DNA of 29,407 nt, from IMG/VR virus record IMGVR_UViG_3300012350_000006, positions 1 through 29,407 of that record. One strand, written 5' to 3'. The DNA is from a virus. The notes beneath the pieces were generated by a model. It saw nothing but the letters and a program-made list of their open reading frames with translations, was not told where the DNA came from and ran no database searches. This document shows positions 19,207 to 27,398 of the stretch, piece after piece; within the stretch, counting starts at the first letter, position 1, and each line of letters starts with the position of its first letter. The position numbers were made by a program, and so were the translations under genes.

Positions 19207-19215
19207 TGGTACTAT
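19207..19215 (+). promoter_or_regulatory. extended -10 promoter for ejection-protein genes
   Basis: TGG-TACTAT (19207-19215). No good -35. The mRNA would begin near 19222, 20 bases before the ATG at 19242, with AAAAAGGAAAT as ribosome binding site. Confidence 0.55.
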
Positions 19216-19241
19216 TTAGGTAAGACAAAAAGGAAATATCA

Positions 19242-20231
19242 ATGCCTGCGTATCCAGTTCCTACTACGCCTTATAGTACTCAGGGTTTGCTAAGCGCCAT
19301 TAGCCCGACTCAGAGTTTTGGAAATATTGTAAATGCTGTTAACGCGAATAGGCCTCCTCAGCAAGCTGGAGGCGTTTTAGGCGAGTCTACTGCTGGTCCT
19401 CAACCTACACCGGTTGATCCGTTTGCTGCTTATGGGGGTAAGGCTGCCTATGATGCCAAAGTGGGCAACATTAATGCTCAGAAGCAGGGATTATTTGGTT
19501 CGATTGGCGATGCAGTTGGAAATGCTGGTAGCCAGTACAAAAGCAGTATTTTAGATTATCTTGATTCACTTCGGGCTGGTCAGCGCTCCATTGACTCTCA
19601 GGCAGTTCAGAACGAACTAGCCAAAACTCAGGGTACCAAGAACATTTTGGGCATGGTAGGACGTGGTATTCGTTCAGGAGGAGTGCAACTGGCCAATCGA
19701 AACGCTGGTGATTCTAGCGCTTCTCAAGCCCTAGCTGATGCTTATGGAACATTGGGACGAGAGCAATTATCTAATGTCGGTAATCAGTATGCTCAAGGTC
19801 AAAACGCAATCAACGAACAGCAAATGGGCTTTGCAGATCAGCAAGCTCAAGGTCTTCGGCACCTAGATGAAAGCAAGACGAATGTCATTAACAATATTGT
19901 CTCTTCAGCTAGGACTCAACTAGCTAATCTGGATGCTAGTATTGCCGGGATGGCTTTGCCTGACCGCATTAATGTTGAGGCTGAAAAAGAGAAGATCCGC
20001 CAGCAGGCTGTCAATGCACTTCAGCAATACGACTCTCAATTATCTCAGGGTGTAGCTGGGATTGGTCCGAGTAGCCAAGAGGCCCGTGCAGGTCAGGCTA
20101 ATCAGTTGGCTTTGGCAGGTACAGCTCCGACAAATGCGTTTAACTTTAGTGCCGAAGCTCCGGCCCAATTCCAAAATGGACCGTTCCCATCCTCTTTACC
20201 ATTATTCCTGGCTCCGCGAAGACGAATATAG
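19242..20231 (+). CDS. virion-internal (ejection-type) protein, 329 aa
   Basis: ATG 19242 with AAAAAGGAAATATCA upstream. The protein begins with a Pro/Gln/Ser-rich disordered part. From ~70 it is helical, rich in Ala, Gln and Asn ('QKQGLFGSIGDAVGNAGSQYKSSILDYLDSLRAGQRSID...'), with long heptad-like segments ('INVEAEKEKIRQQAVNALQQYDSQL'). This composition and its place before a very large protein fit the small internal/ejection proteins of short-tailed phages, released into the cell ahead of the DNA. Not a named family by motif. Confidence 0.65.
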   Translation: MPAYPVPTTPYSTQGLLSAISPTQSFGNIVNAVNANRPPQQAGGVLGESTAGPQPTPVDPFAAYGGKAAYDAKVGNINAQKQGLFGSIGDAVGNAGSQYKSSILDYLDSLRAGQRSIDSQAVQNELAKTQGTKNILGMVGRGIRSGGVQLANRNAGDSSASQALADAYGTLGREQLSNVGNQYAQGQNAINEQQMGFADQQAQGLRHLDESKTNVINNIVSSARTQLANLDASIAGMALPDRINVEAEKEKIRQQAVNALQQYDSQLSQGVAGIGPSSQEARAGQANQLALAGTAPTNAFNFSAEAPAQFQNGPFPSSLPLFLAPRRRI

Positions 20232-20240
20232 GAGGCTCAC

Positions 20241-23200
20241 ATGAGCTTTCAACTTCCAAATCTAGGCAAGAAGCTTTCAGATATTGAAGGAGCAGTAGGA
20301 AATTTCTTCGGTGGAGCTGCTCAGGGGCTGGGAAATGTAGCTAATCAAACAAGCAAAACGGTAGGTGGATTCGTTAATCAGCTTCCGGTAATTTCAGATG
20401 CTGAGAAATTTGCTCTTCGTGCATCTACTCCAGAATTCCAACGTCAGCCTCTGGGTCAGCAAGTAGGCCAATTCATTGGCGGGATTGGAGATGTAGGCTA
20501 TCGTAATTCCCCGTTAGGTTCAGCCGAGCGGCTAGGAGCTAATATCGCTTCCACGGTCACTCAGAGGCCGGTTATTTCAGCTCAAGGCACGACTTTACCG
20601 GTAAATACCCAGATTGGGCAACAACAGGGGCTGTTGAATAAAGGACTAGCGACAGCGGGTATTTTAGGTGATGCCGCTTTTGCTGCGAGTCCCCTAAAAA
20701 TAAGCACTCCAGTAGTAAAACCTACCGTCAACCTGGTTAAGAATGCTTATCAAAAAAGCCAGCTAGCTAATGAGAACGGTTATATCGGCCAGCCCAGATT
20801 AGGCGGAAAGTTCTCTGGAGGCACTCAGATCCATCCTGACGACGCTCAAGTGATGGAGCAATTTATCGATCACGCTCGCGGGGTAAAAAAGCTTCCCGAG
20901 AACCAGGCTAGGCAGCTTGAGCTAGATGCTTCCCGGGTAGCCGAGCACTACAATATTGGAAAATCGGGCCAGAGCATGGGCAATCTTGCTAGTGCCTTTG
21001 ATAAGCGCATCCAGACAACGCCCAGTTTGCTTGATCGGATTAAGGCACCCCTACAAAACGAAGGAGGCTACCTAAGACTACCAGGAACGTCAGAACAAAA
21101 GCCCCGAGTGCAACTAGCCAAATCTGAACAAAGTCCTTCTGGTTCTTCATTACCTAAAAGTATAGCACGGCCCACTCATCAGGCGGCCATTGAGGCGGCT
21201 TCAAATAAAGGAGATATGGCCGAAGTTGCACGGATTATCAAGAGCATGCCCGATAACGACTCCTATAAGAAAAGCATGCAATCACTATTTGCTGATCGTT
21301 TGCCGAAAGAGGTCACACAACTCCCTGTTTCTGGGGTTAAAAAGGTCGGCTTGGTTGATAAGGCGTTTCGTTCCACTCGCTCTATTATTGAGCGCCAGGG
21401 TGAGCACGGTAAGCAGTTGGCTGGAATGCTTCAGGGAGCCAGAGATACTGAGGAGCTGTACTCGGCTGCGCTTCAGAAGAGTTTGCCTACAGCTCGCTCG
21501 CTTAAGGGTAAGGATTTTGAGAATTTTGTTGAAGCTACTCAAGGCAAGGCTACTCCCAGCTCTACCAAAGTGGCCCAGGCTGTATCGGAATGGCAGGCTG
21601 TAGCCCCTCAGATTCGCGATAGAGCAGTTCAGGCTGGACTGAATGTGGGCGATTTGGGGCCGAACTATTATCCTCATATAATTGACTTCGAGAAAGTCTT
21701 TAAGGACCGCAACAAGTACAATGAAGCCGTTAATCATCTAGTAGAAACGGGTCAAGCAAAAGATGTTCAGGAAGCAATCAAGAATCTAAGTTATGCTCGT
21801 GATGTTTCTCGTAATCGTACGTTTGGGAATCTTGAGGCCTCTCGCTTAGTTGATCTTCCGATGTATGACAAAACTCCAAATTCTCTTAGTCAATATCTAC
21901 AAGGCTCTACGCGACGTACCGCTCAGGCTGAGACATTTGGCCCGAAGGACGAGAAGTCCCTTGAGCTGATCGCCAAAGCCGGAGCGCAGGGCAAAGATGC
22001 TGAGGCTATGAAAAATGCCTATGATATTGCAGTTGGAGCTAGGAAGTACAATCCTGAGGCTCAAAAGGTCTCAGGTAATATTCGCAAATATATGACTACT
22101 ACCAGGCTCGGATTGGGGGCAATTACTAATGCTTCTCAGAGTGTCAACACGGGTATTGTCACCGGCCACCTACGTACGCTTAATTCAATGATTAAACAGC
22201 TTAGCCCAAAAGAGCGTCAGTACACTTTTGATACTGGCGTAATTTCGGATGCCGTATTGAACGATATCAAGGAGCAAGCCGGGTTTACTGGTAAGGCTTT
22301 ATCCAAAATTACGGCCCCAGGATTTAACGCTGTGGAAAAGTTCAACCGTTCTGTGGCAGCTACATCTGGTCGGGATTATGCCTTAAGGCTTGCCCAGAAA
22401 GGCGACGAATCTACACTTCGCAAGCTCGGAGTAACGGGTAAGATAGAAGGGAAAACCCTTACAAGAGACCAGCAGATTCAAGCTTCGCGCAAAATTGTGG
22501 AAAAAACTCAGTTCAAAGTCGATCCTCAAGATCTTCCGGGGTGGACCAGTAGCCCAGGAGGGAAATTGGTCTCCCAGTTCAGAACTTTTTCATATAGTCA
22601 AAGCAAGTTCTTCAATAACGAAATTTTGCAGCCAATGCGCAAGGGCAATTACCAGCCTTTTGCTCGATTATTGGCTGCTCTTCCGGTGGGCTATGGACTA
22701 TATGAAACGAAACGTGCTATTGCAGGCCGCCCCGAGGAAACAAATAAACCCAGAGTAGCGTTGGAGTCATTTGCTAATGTAGGTGGAGCTGGGCAAGTTA
22801 TGGATATTTTTAGAGGCATGGTACCGCTTAATGGTAAATACCTGTCTCCTGACCGGCGTATCTCAATGGCCCTTAGTACATTCGGAGGCCCAACGGCTGG
22901 TGCTGCGGCTGACTTAATTGGAGGAGTGAGTGAGGCGGTTCAACGTAAAAATGTACCTGACGCTGGCTTGGAAGGCAAAGTAGCTGTAGGCAATAATGGC
23001 GAGCAATATACCGATCTAACGCCTCTTTCCAGGACTGGGCTGCGCCAAATTCCGATCGTAGGTACTGCTATCCAAAATCGTGTTCTTCCCTATAACAAGC
23101 CCGTTACACCGGCTACAGAACTACTTCCTGGAGCTAGCGCCGCAGAGGGACCGCTACCCGTTAAGCCAAATACCCAAGGGCTACCGACTGTTAATAACGG

Positions 23201-23918
23201 CTCTATTCTTACGGGAGATAATACGACTCCGGAGGCTAAAGCAGCGGCTAAACTGAAGCGCGATACTCGTAAAGTTGAGGTCAAGACTGGAGCCCGTCTA
23301 GGTGGGACCGAGGAGCTTGATAAGGCTCAGACTCGAATTGATACTGCTACAAAAACACTTAATCCCGGACTGCCAGAAGATCAACAGAAGCTTATTATTC
23401 GTCATGCCAAGCTCAACGAGAACGGTAGAGCCAAATTTGAGGCCGATCCAAAAAATAATTACAAGCTCAAATTGGCTCAGTATGAAAACAACAAGCTCAA
23501 TGGCAAGTTCGATTCTACAAGCGATTTTAAAGCTCGCGAATCCCTAGCAAAATTGTCCATCACCTCGAACTACTCGCAGGAAGTGTCCGAGTTCTATGGC
23601 ATGAGCAAAGAAAATATGCGTCAGTTTATTGCTCAGAATCCCGAAAAAGGTCAGAAGCTTTTCTCCGAGGCGCTAAAGCTAGATCAAGAGCTGGTTAAAA
23701 AATATGGAGCAGATTCTAAATTCAAGTATGGTCTGGGCTCAAAACCAGCCAGAGGAACGACAGGATCGCCATATAAATATGCTATTTCGGCTAATGCTGG
23801 AGGCGAGATAAAGCGGCCTAAGGTGACCGTAGCTAAGGCGGCTAAGCCTAAAACCGGTAGGGCCCGAAGCCAAGCTGGTACTAGGCCGACCGTAACAATC
23901 AGGAAAAGTAAGATATAA
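20241..23918 (+). CDS. large internal virion protein, 1225 aa (LPD-like)
   Basis: ATG 20241 with TAGGAGGCTCAC upstream. The first ~100 residues are Gly/Ala/Gln-rich (FFGGAAQGLGNVANQTS). The long helical body carries 'TRLGLGAITNASQSVNTGIVTGHLR...FNAVEKFNRSVAATSGRDYALRLAQ...QFRTFSYSQSKFFNNEIL'. The end is basic (VAKAAKPKTGRARSQAGTR). This series is like the LPD-type domains of giant internal proteins of podoviruses, as I recall them. Such proteins are ejected into the host and build a channel for the DNA. There is no clear lysozyme motif. Confidence 0.7.
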   Translation: MSFQLPNLGKKLSDIEGAVGNFFGGAAQGLGNVANQTSKTVGGFVNQLPVISDAEKFALRASTPEFQRQPLGQQVGQFIGGIGDVGYRNSPLGSAERLGANIASTVTQRPVISAQGTTLPVNTQIGQQQGLLNKGLATAGILGDAAFAASPLKISTPVVKPTVNLVKNAYQKSQLANENGYIGQPRLGGKFSGGTQIHPDDAQVMEQFIDHARGVKKLPENQARQLELDASRVAEHYNIGKSGQSMGNLASAFDKRIQTTPSLLDRIKAPLQNEGGYLRLPGTSEQKPRVQLAKSEQSPSGSSLPKSIARPTHQAAIEAASNKGDMAEVARIIKSMPDNDSYKKSMQSLFADRLPKEVTQLPVSGVKKVGLVDKAFRSTRSIIERQGEHGKQLAGMLQGARDTEELYSAALQKSLPTARSLKGKDFENFVEATQGKATPSSTKVAQAVSEWQAVAPQIRDRAVQAGLNVGDLGPNYYPHIIDFEKVFKDRNKYNEAVNHLVETGQAKDVQEAIKNLSYARDVSRNRTFGNLEASRLVDLPMYDKTPNSLSQYLQGSTRRTAQAETFGPKDEKSLELIAKAGAQGKDAEAMKNAYDIAVGARKYNPEAQKVSGNIRKYMTTTRLGLGAITNASQSVNTGIVTGHLRTLNSMIKQLSPKERQYTFDTGVISDAVLNDIKEQAGFTGKALSKITAPGFNAVEKFNRSVAATSGRDYALRLAQKGDESTLRKLGVTGKIEGKTLTRDQQIQASRKIVEKTQFKVDPQDLPGWTSSPGGKLVSQFRTFSYSQSKFFNNEILQPMRKGNYQPFARLLAALPVGYGLYETKRAIAGRPEETNKPRVALESFANVGGAGQVMDIFRGMVPLNGKYLSPDRRISMALSTFGGPTAGAAADLIGGVSEAVQRKNVPDAGLEGKVAVGNNGEQYTDLTPLSRTGLRQIPIVGTAIQNRVLPYNKPVTPATELLPGASAAEGPLPVKPNTQGLPTVNNGSILTGDNTTPEAKAAAKLKRDTRKVEVKTGARLGGTEELDKAQTRIDTATKTLNPGLPEDQQKLIIRHAKLNENGRAKFEADPKNNYKLKLAQYENNKLNGKFDSTSDFKARESLAKLSITSNYSQEVSEFYGMSKENMRQFIAQNPEKGQKLFSEALKLDQELVKKYGADSKFKYGLGSKPARGTTGSPYKYAISANAGGEIKRPKVTVAKAAKPKTGRARSQAGTRPTVTIRKSKI

Positions 23919-23919
23919 T
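23914..23919 (+). promoter_or_regulatory. TATAAT -10 box immediately before HNH gene
   Basis: Consensus TATAAT at 23914-23919, overlapping the previous stop codon. The HNH start codon is six bases after it, so the transcript would start at or beside the ATG. The -35 region is not recognisable. Confidence 0.5.
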
Positions 23920-23925
23920 AATATT

Positions 23926-24540
23926 ATGGATAAGTACAAGAAATATTATGATAAACATAAGAATGATGCTGATTTCAAGGCAAAAAATGCTGCACGCGCT
24001 AAACTATACTATCAACAGAATAAAGATAAAGTTAAACGGTACACTGAGATAAATCGTCAAAAAATTGCCGATAGAATGAAGACGTGGAGACTAGAAAATC
24101 GAGCAAAGCTTAATCAGTATCAGAATGAAAGACGAGCCCAAAATCCTGGAGATAGAAAAGGTGAAAGTGGTCCCGATTATTATCAAAAGAATCGTACCAG
24201 GATTTTGTACAATCAACGTAACTATGAAGCGAAGAACCCCGACAAAAGAGCTGAGCGAGGTCGGCGCTGGAGATTAGAACATTCTGCAGAAGTTCGATTA
24301 CAGGTGCATAAATATCGAACTAAAACTAAAGGTGTTCAGATTAGTAAAGAAGAAATTTATAACTGGTTTACTCGAATCTGCGGCATATGTAAAGAGCCAA
24401 TCACAGAAAACTTTGAGATTGACCACATTATTCCTCTTTCACGCGGGGGGCTACATGAAGTTCTAAACCTCCAGCTAGCTCATCCCCACTGTAACCGCGT
24501 CAAGCATAATAAATTACCAAGTGAACTACTAATGGTATAG
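23926..24540 (+). CDS. free-standing HNH endonuclease
   Basis: ATG 23926; 204 residues. The N-terminal two thirds are Lys/Tyr/Arg/Asn-rich DNA-binding helices (YYDKHKND..., YYQKNRTRILYNQRNYEAKNPDKR). The HNH domain has CGIC (152-155), a DH pair (166-167), N181 and C189...H194, so the catalytic His and the zinc ligands are present. It is a homing-type endonuclease gene inserted between structural genes, and its base use is more A-rich than its neighbours. The only ribosome-binding-like site is too far away (AGGAAAAG, ~20 bases). Confidence 0.9.
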   Translation: MDKYKKYYDKHKNDADFKAKNAARAKLYYQQNKDKVKRYTEINRQKIADRMKTWRLENRAKLNQYQNERRAQNPGDRKGESGPDYYQKNRTRILYNQRNYEAKNPDKRAERGRRWRLEHSAEVRLQVHKYRTKTKGVQISKEEIYNWFTRICGICKEPITENFEIDHIIPLSRGGLHEVLNLQLAHPHCNRVKHNKLPSELLMV

Positions 24541-24541
24541 T
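24533..24541 (+). promoter_or_regulatory. extended -10 promoter at end of HNH gene
   Basis: TGG-TATAGT (24533-24541) overlaps the HNH stop codon (24538-24540). It would start a transcript near 24548 for the tail genes, 17 bases before the ATG at 24565. Confidence 0.5.
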
Positions 24542-24564
24542 TAATGTGATGGGACAAAAATAAA

Positions 24565-25284
24565 ATGACTACTCCTAGCTTTGATAACATATTTATGTTA
24601 TACTATACTTTATATAGGATGGAGGCAACTACTCCTTCAAGTTCTGACGATGAGTACACTATCGGCTTGACACTGGCTAATGAGGCTAAATCCAGGTGGG
24701 AGGACTATGATGGCGTTTATTGGGAGCAGCTTTTTTCTACAGCTCAGACATTTTCAACGGGCGGTGTGGTTATTATTACTAGTGGAACTAGCTCCTATCT
24801 GACGCCTACAGCCTTTAAGCAGGCTGGTGGATTCGTTAAGATCAAAAATTCTAATGGAAATACTGTAAGATTTTACCCGATTATTGAAGCGCACGAAGCT
24901 CAGTTTAAGGGTGATTTTGGACACTACGCGTACTTTACAAGCGTGGCTGGTGGGCTATTTACACTCCATATTAACCCTGTTCCAGATACTTCTATTAATG
25001 GTATGGCTATCGATTACGTCTTTTACCGAAAAGCTACCGAGTTTACGACCGGAACAGATAAAACCGAATGTCCTAATGCTGAATTTATGGCACATCGAAT
25101 GCTTTGTATGCGTTTTATGGGCTCTCGTAATCCATTCTCGTCTGCTGCTGAACGGCGGTCTGAAGACATGCTTAAGATAATGAAAATGCGTAACGATAGT
25201 GGTAGTTGGGCTAATCCATGGGTATTGCCGGATAATTCAGGAGCTCAATTTGGAGCAGCTATTACTCCAGGAACTGGATTCTAG
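24565..25284 (+). CDS. head-tail or tail-tube protein (239 aa)
   Basis: ATG 24565 with GGGAC upstream; 239 residues. The N-terminus (FDNIFMLYYTLYRMEATTPSSSDDEYTIGLTLANEAKSRWE) is helical, the rest beta-rich ('GGVVIITSGTSSYLTPTAFKQAGGFVKIKNSNGNTVRFYPIIEAHE...HYAYFTSVAGGLFTLHINPVP'). Position, just before a long nozzle-like protein, and size fit the adaptor/tail-tube A type of short-tailed phages, which connect the portal to the tail tip. Confidence 0.65.
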   Translation: MTTPSFDNIFMLYYTLYRMEATTPSSSDDEYTIGLTLANEAKSRWEDYDGVYWEQLFSTAQTFSTGGVVIITSGTSSYLTPTAFKQAGGFVKIKNSNGNTVRFYPIIEAHEAQFKGDFGHYAYFTSVAGGLFTLHINPVPDTSINGMAIDYVFYRKATEFTTGTDKTECPNAEFMAHRMLCMRFMGSRNPFSSAAERRSEDMLKIMKMRNDSGSWANPWVLPDNSGAQFGAAITPGTGF

Positions 25285-25286
25285 CC

Positions 25287-27353
25287 ATGCCAATGGACAT
25301 TATTGATGATGTTAAGGTTAAATTTCCGTCTCCTACGTACTTGACGCTAGAGAACTTCAAACGTGGTTGCATTACGCTCATCGATAAGTCCCGTCTTCCC
25401 CGTAACGCTCTGGAGGAAGCTACAAACCTCTTCCTATATGAAGACGGCCAGCCAGGCCCAAGACCAGGGGTGAACTGGTTCGGCATAACTCTACCGAATG
25501 GAGCGAGCATTGATGGCTTCGATTACTTCGACTTCCAGGGGGTAATTCATCTTATAGCGGTCGGTGGCGGGATTGTATATCGATCAGTAGATAATGGGCT
25601 GACCTGGGATGTCTGTAGCGGGGCTAGCCCTATCGCTGGGCACGATGTATTCATGAATCAGTATAATAATTTTCTCTACCTAACAAATGGCATTAACCCA
25701 ATTATTCGATACGATGGCACGACAATGCTCCAAGCTTATACAGCCCTGACTACTCCAGCAGCCCCCACAGTAGCTGAGACGGGTTCGGGGCTTACTTCGG
25801 GTACAGCCTATCAATACTACTATAAATGCTCGGCCGTAAATACGATTGGATTTTCAGTTGCATCTGCAGCTTCTACGGTTATTCAAACGGGTATTCCTCG
25901 TGAGTCTTGGAGCCCAGGGACTAATTACGCTACGCTTACTCTCCCAGCACTCCAATCTACCCAGACACGGTACGATGTATACATTAGCGAGGATAACCTT
26001 AACTACTTTTACCTAGGTTCTACCGGGACTACAATTTTTACCGATGATGGTACATGGATTGCTTCCCCCGGCACACTAGCTCCTACAGCGAATACTACTC
26101 AAGGGCCGCTAGTAGAAGAGCTCAAAAATGTGGGCTCTCGAATGTACGGAGTCCGTGACACCCAGAACCGATACCGAATTTGGTTTAGCTCAGGACAGCC
26201 ACCCAAGGGTGCATTTGCGGGAGCTTATGACGGTGGGTACCTGGATTGGCAGGAGGGTGGAAAATATATTCCGGTTCAGGTTGAAGATTATCGGAACGGT
26301 AAGGGGGACCCCTTAGCGACTATTTGGTGCAAGAGCGCAGATGGTCAGGGCTGTGTTATCCAGATGAGCTTAGACGTGCTGACAATTGGAGATATTTCCA
26401 TTACTGTTCCAAGTGCTTACAAATTACCCGGCTCAAGAGGTACACCGGCTCCGGGGAGTGTGGTGAATGTGCTCAACGACTACATGTTCTACAACCAACA
26501 GGCATTCTACAATCTTGGTTCCCGAGCTCAACTTCTTAATCTACTCTCGACTGATGAATCCAGTGCGAATATCCGTCCGACAATTAGACGGATCACTCCT
26601 ACGGCGGAATCGGGTATTGCTAGTGCTTATTTTGATGCTAAAGTCTACTTTTCGGTTCCATATGGAAATAGCTCGAATAATTTTACAGCTGTCTATGATA
26701 CCGAACGTAAAGCCTGGTTGCCAAAGGCATTTACGCTTGGGTTTAAGAAATTTCTTCGTTACACGGATACATTGGGGACTCATCGTCTTTTAGCTCTAAA
26801 GCCTGGAGATAATCGATTAAGCGAAATTGGGGTAAACATCCAGGGTGATTACGGGGAGGCCTTTGAAACATCCCTTTCAACGGGACTTTATCCGACCGTA
26901 AAGAATCGGTTTGAATTTGAATTTACCGAAGAAGCTGAAGTGGAATTTTCCAATCCTCAGGGCTCAATTAATGTAGAGTTAATTGGGATTGAACGCTCTA
27001 AAGGCTTTAGATCAATTAACACTCAGACGGTCACCTCGACAGTTACCCAGGTAGGCTGGGACTCGTTTCTATGGGACACGACCCTTTGGGACGATACTTC
27101 TAATGTTCCTGATTTATTTTCTGAATCTTCAGTTAAACGATATTTTCCGGTCCAAAAAGAGCTTAATGCGGTCCAGTGGCACATCAGTACAAACGGCATT
27201 AATTCTCAGTATATCCTAAGAACACTTCAAACTTGGGGTACCGAAACAAATGCCGGTAAGCCCCGAAGTTGGCGCCTGGTTTCGGGATCTAGTAGCTCTG
27301 GTTCCAGTACGGTAGTTGCATCTGAGTCTGGGACTTATATTTTGACCGAATAG
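25287..27353 (+). CDS. tail nozzle / tail-tube B-like protein (688 aa)
   Basis: ATG 25287 after a two-base gap; AGGA lies 15 bases upstream. The N-terminus (FKRGCITLIDKSRLPRNALEEATNLFLYEDGQPGPRPGVNWFG) shows the usual opening of short-tail nozzle proteins, where the conserved R-P-G...N segment recurs. The remainder is a long beta-rich chain ('YQYYYKCSAVNTIGFSVASAAST', a fibronectin-like stretch around ~165-190, 'AYFDAKVYFSVPYGNSSNNFTAVYD'). The end is Ser/Gly-rich. It probably forms the tail tip that seals DNA. Assigned by position and motif appearance. Confidence 0.75.
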   Translation: MPMDIIDDVKVKFPSPTYLTLENFKRGCITLIDKSRLPRNALEEATNLFLYEDGQPGPRPGVNWFGITLPNGASIDGFDYFDFQGVIHLIAVGGGIVYRSVDNGLTWDVCSGASPIAGHDVFMNQYNNFLYLTNGINPIIRYDGTTMLQAYTALTTPAAPTVAETGSGLTSGTAYQYYYKCSAVNTIGFSVASAASTVIQTGIPRESWSPGTNYATLTLPALQSTQTRYDVYISEDNLNYFYLGSTGTTIFTDDGTWIASPGTLAPTANTTQGPLVEELKNVGSRMYGVRDTQNRYRIWFSSGQPPKGAFAGAYDGGYLDWQEGGKYIPVQVEDYRNGKGDPLATIWCKSADGQGCVIQMSLDVLTIGDISITVPSAYKLPGSRGTPAPGSVVNVLNDYMFYNQQAFYNLGSRAQLLNLLSTDESSANIRPTIRRITPTAESGIASAYFDAKVYFSVPYGNSSNNFTAVYDTERKAWLPKAFTLGFKKFLRYTDTLGTHRLLALKPGDNRLSEIGVNIQGDYGEAFETSLSTGLYPTVKNRFEFEFTEEAEVEFSNPQGSINVELIGIERSKGFRSINTQTVTSTVTQVGWDSFLWDTTLWDDTSNVPDLFSESSVKRYFPVQKELNAVQWHISTNGINSQYILRTLQTWGTETNAGKPRSWRLVSGSSSSGSSTVVASESGTYILTE

Positions 27354-27364
27354 CTACTGCCCCA

Positions 27365-27373
27365 TGTTAGAAT
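27365..27373 (+). promoter_or_regulatory. extended -10 promoter of tailspike gene
   Basis: TGT-TAGAAT (27365-27373), one mismatch from consensus, with a weak -35. Start is expected near 27380, 19 bases before the ATG at 27399. Confidence 0.5.
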
Positions 27374-27398
27374 AAGATTAACAAAAGAGAAAACAAAT

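Noticed and set aside
21285-21737. Minus-strand 150-aa ORF
   Set aside because: Lies wholly within the 1225-aa protein frame and has no ribosome binding site or homology-like features.
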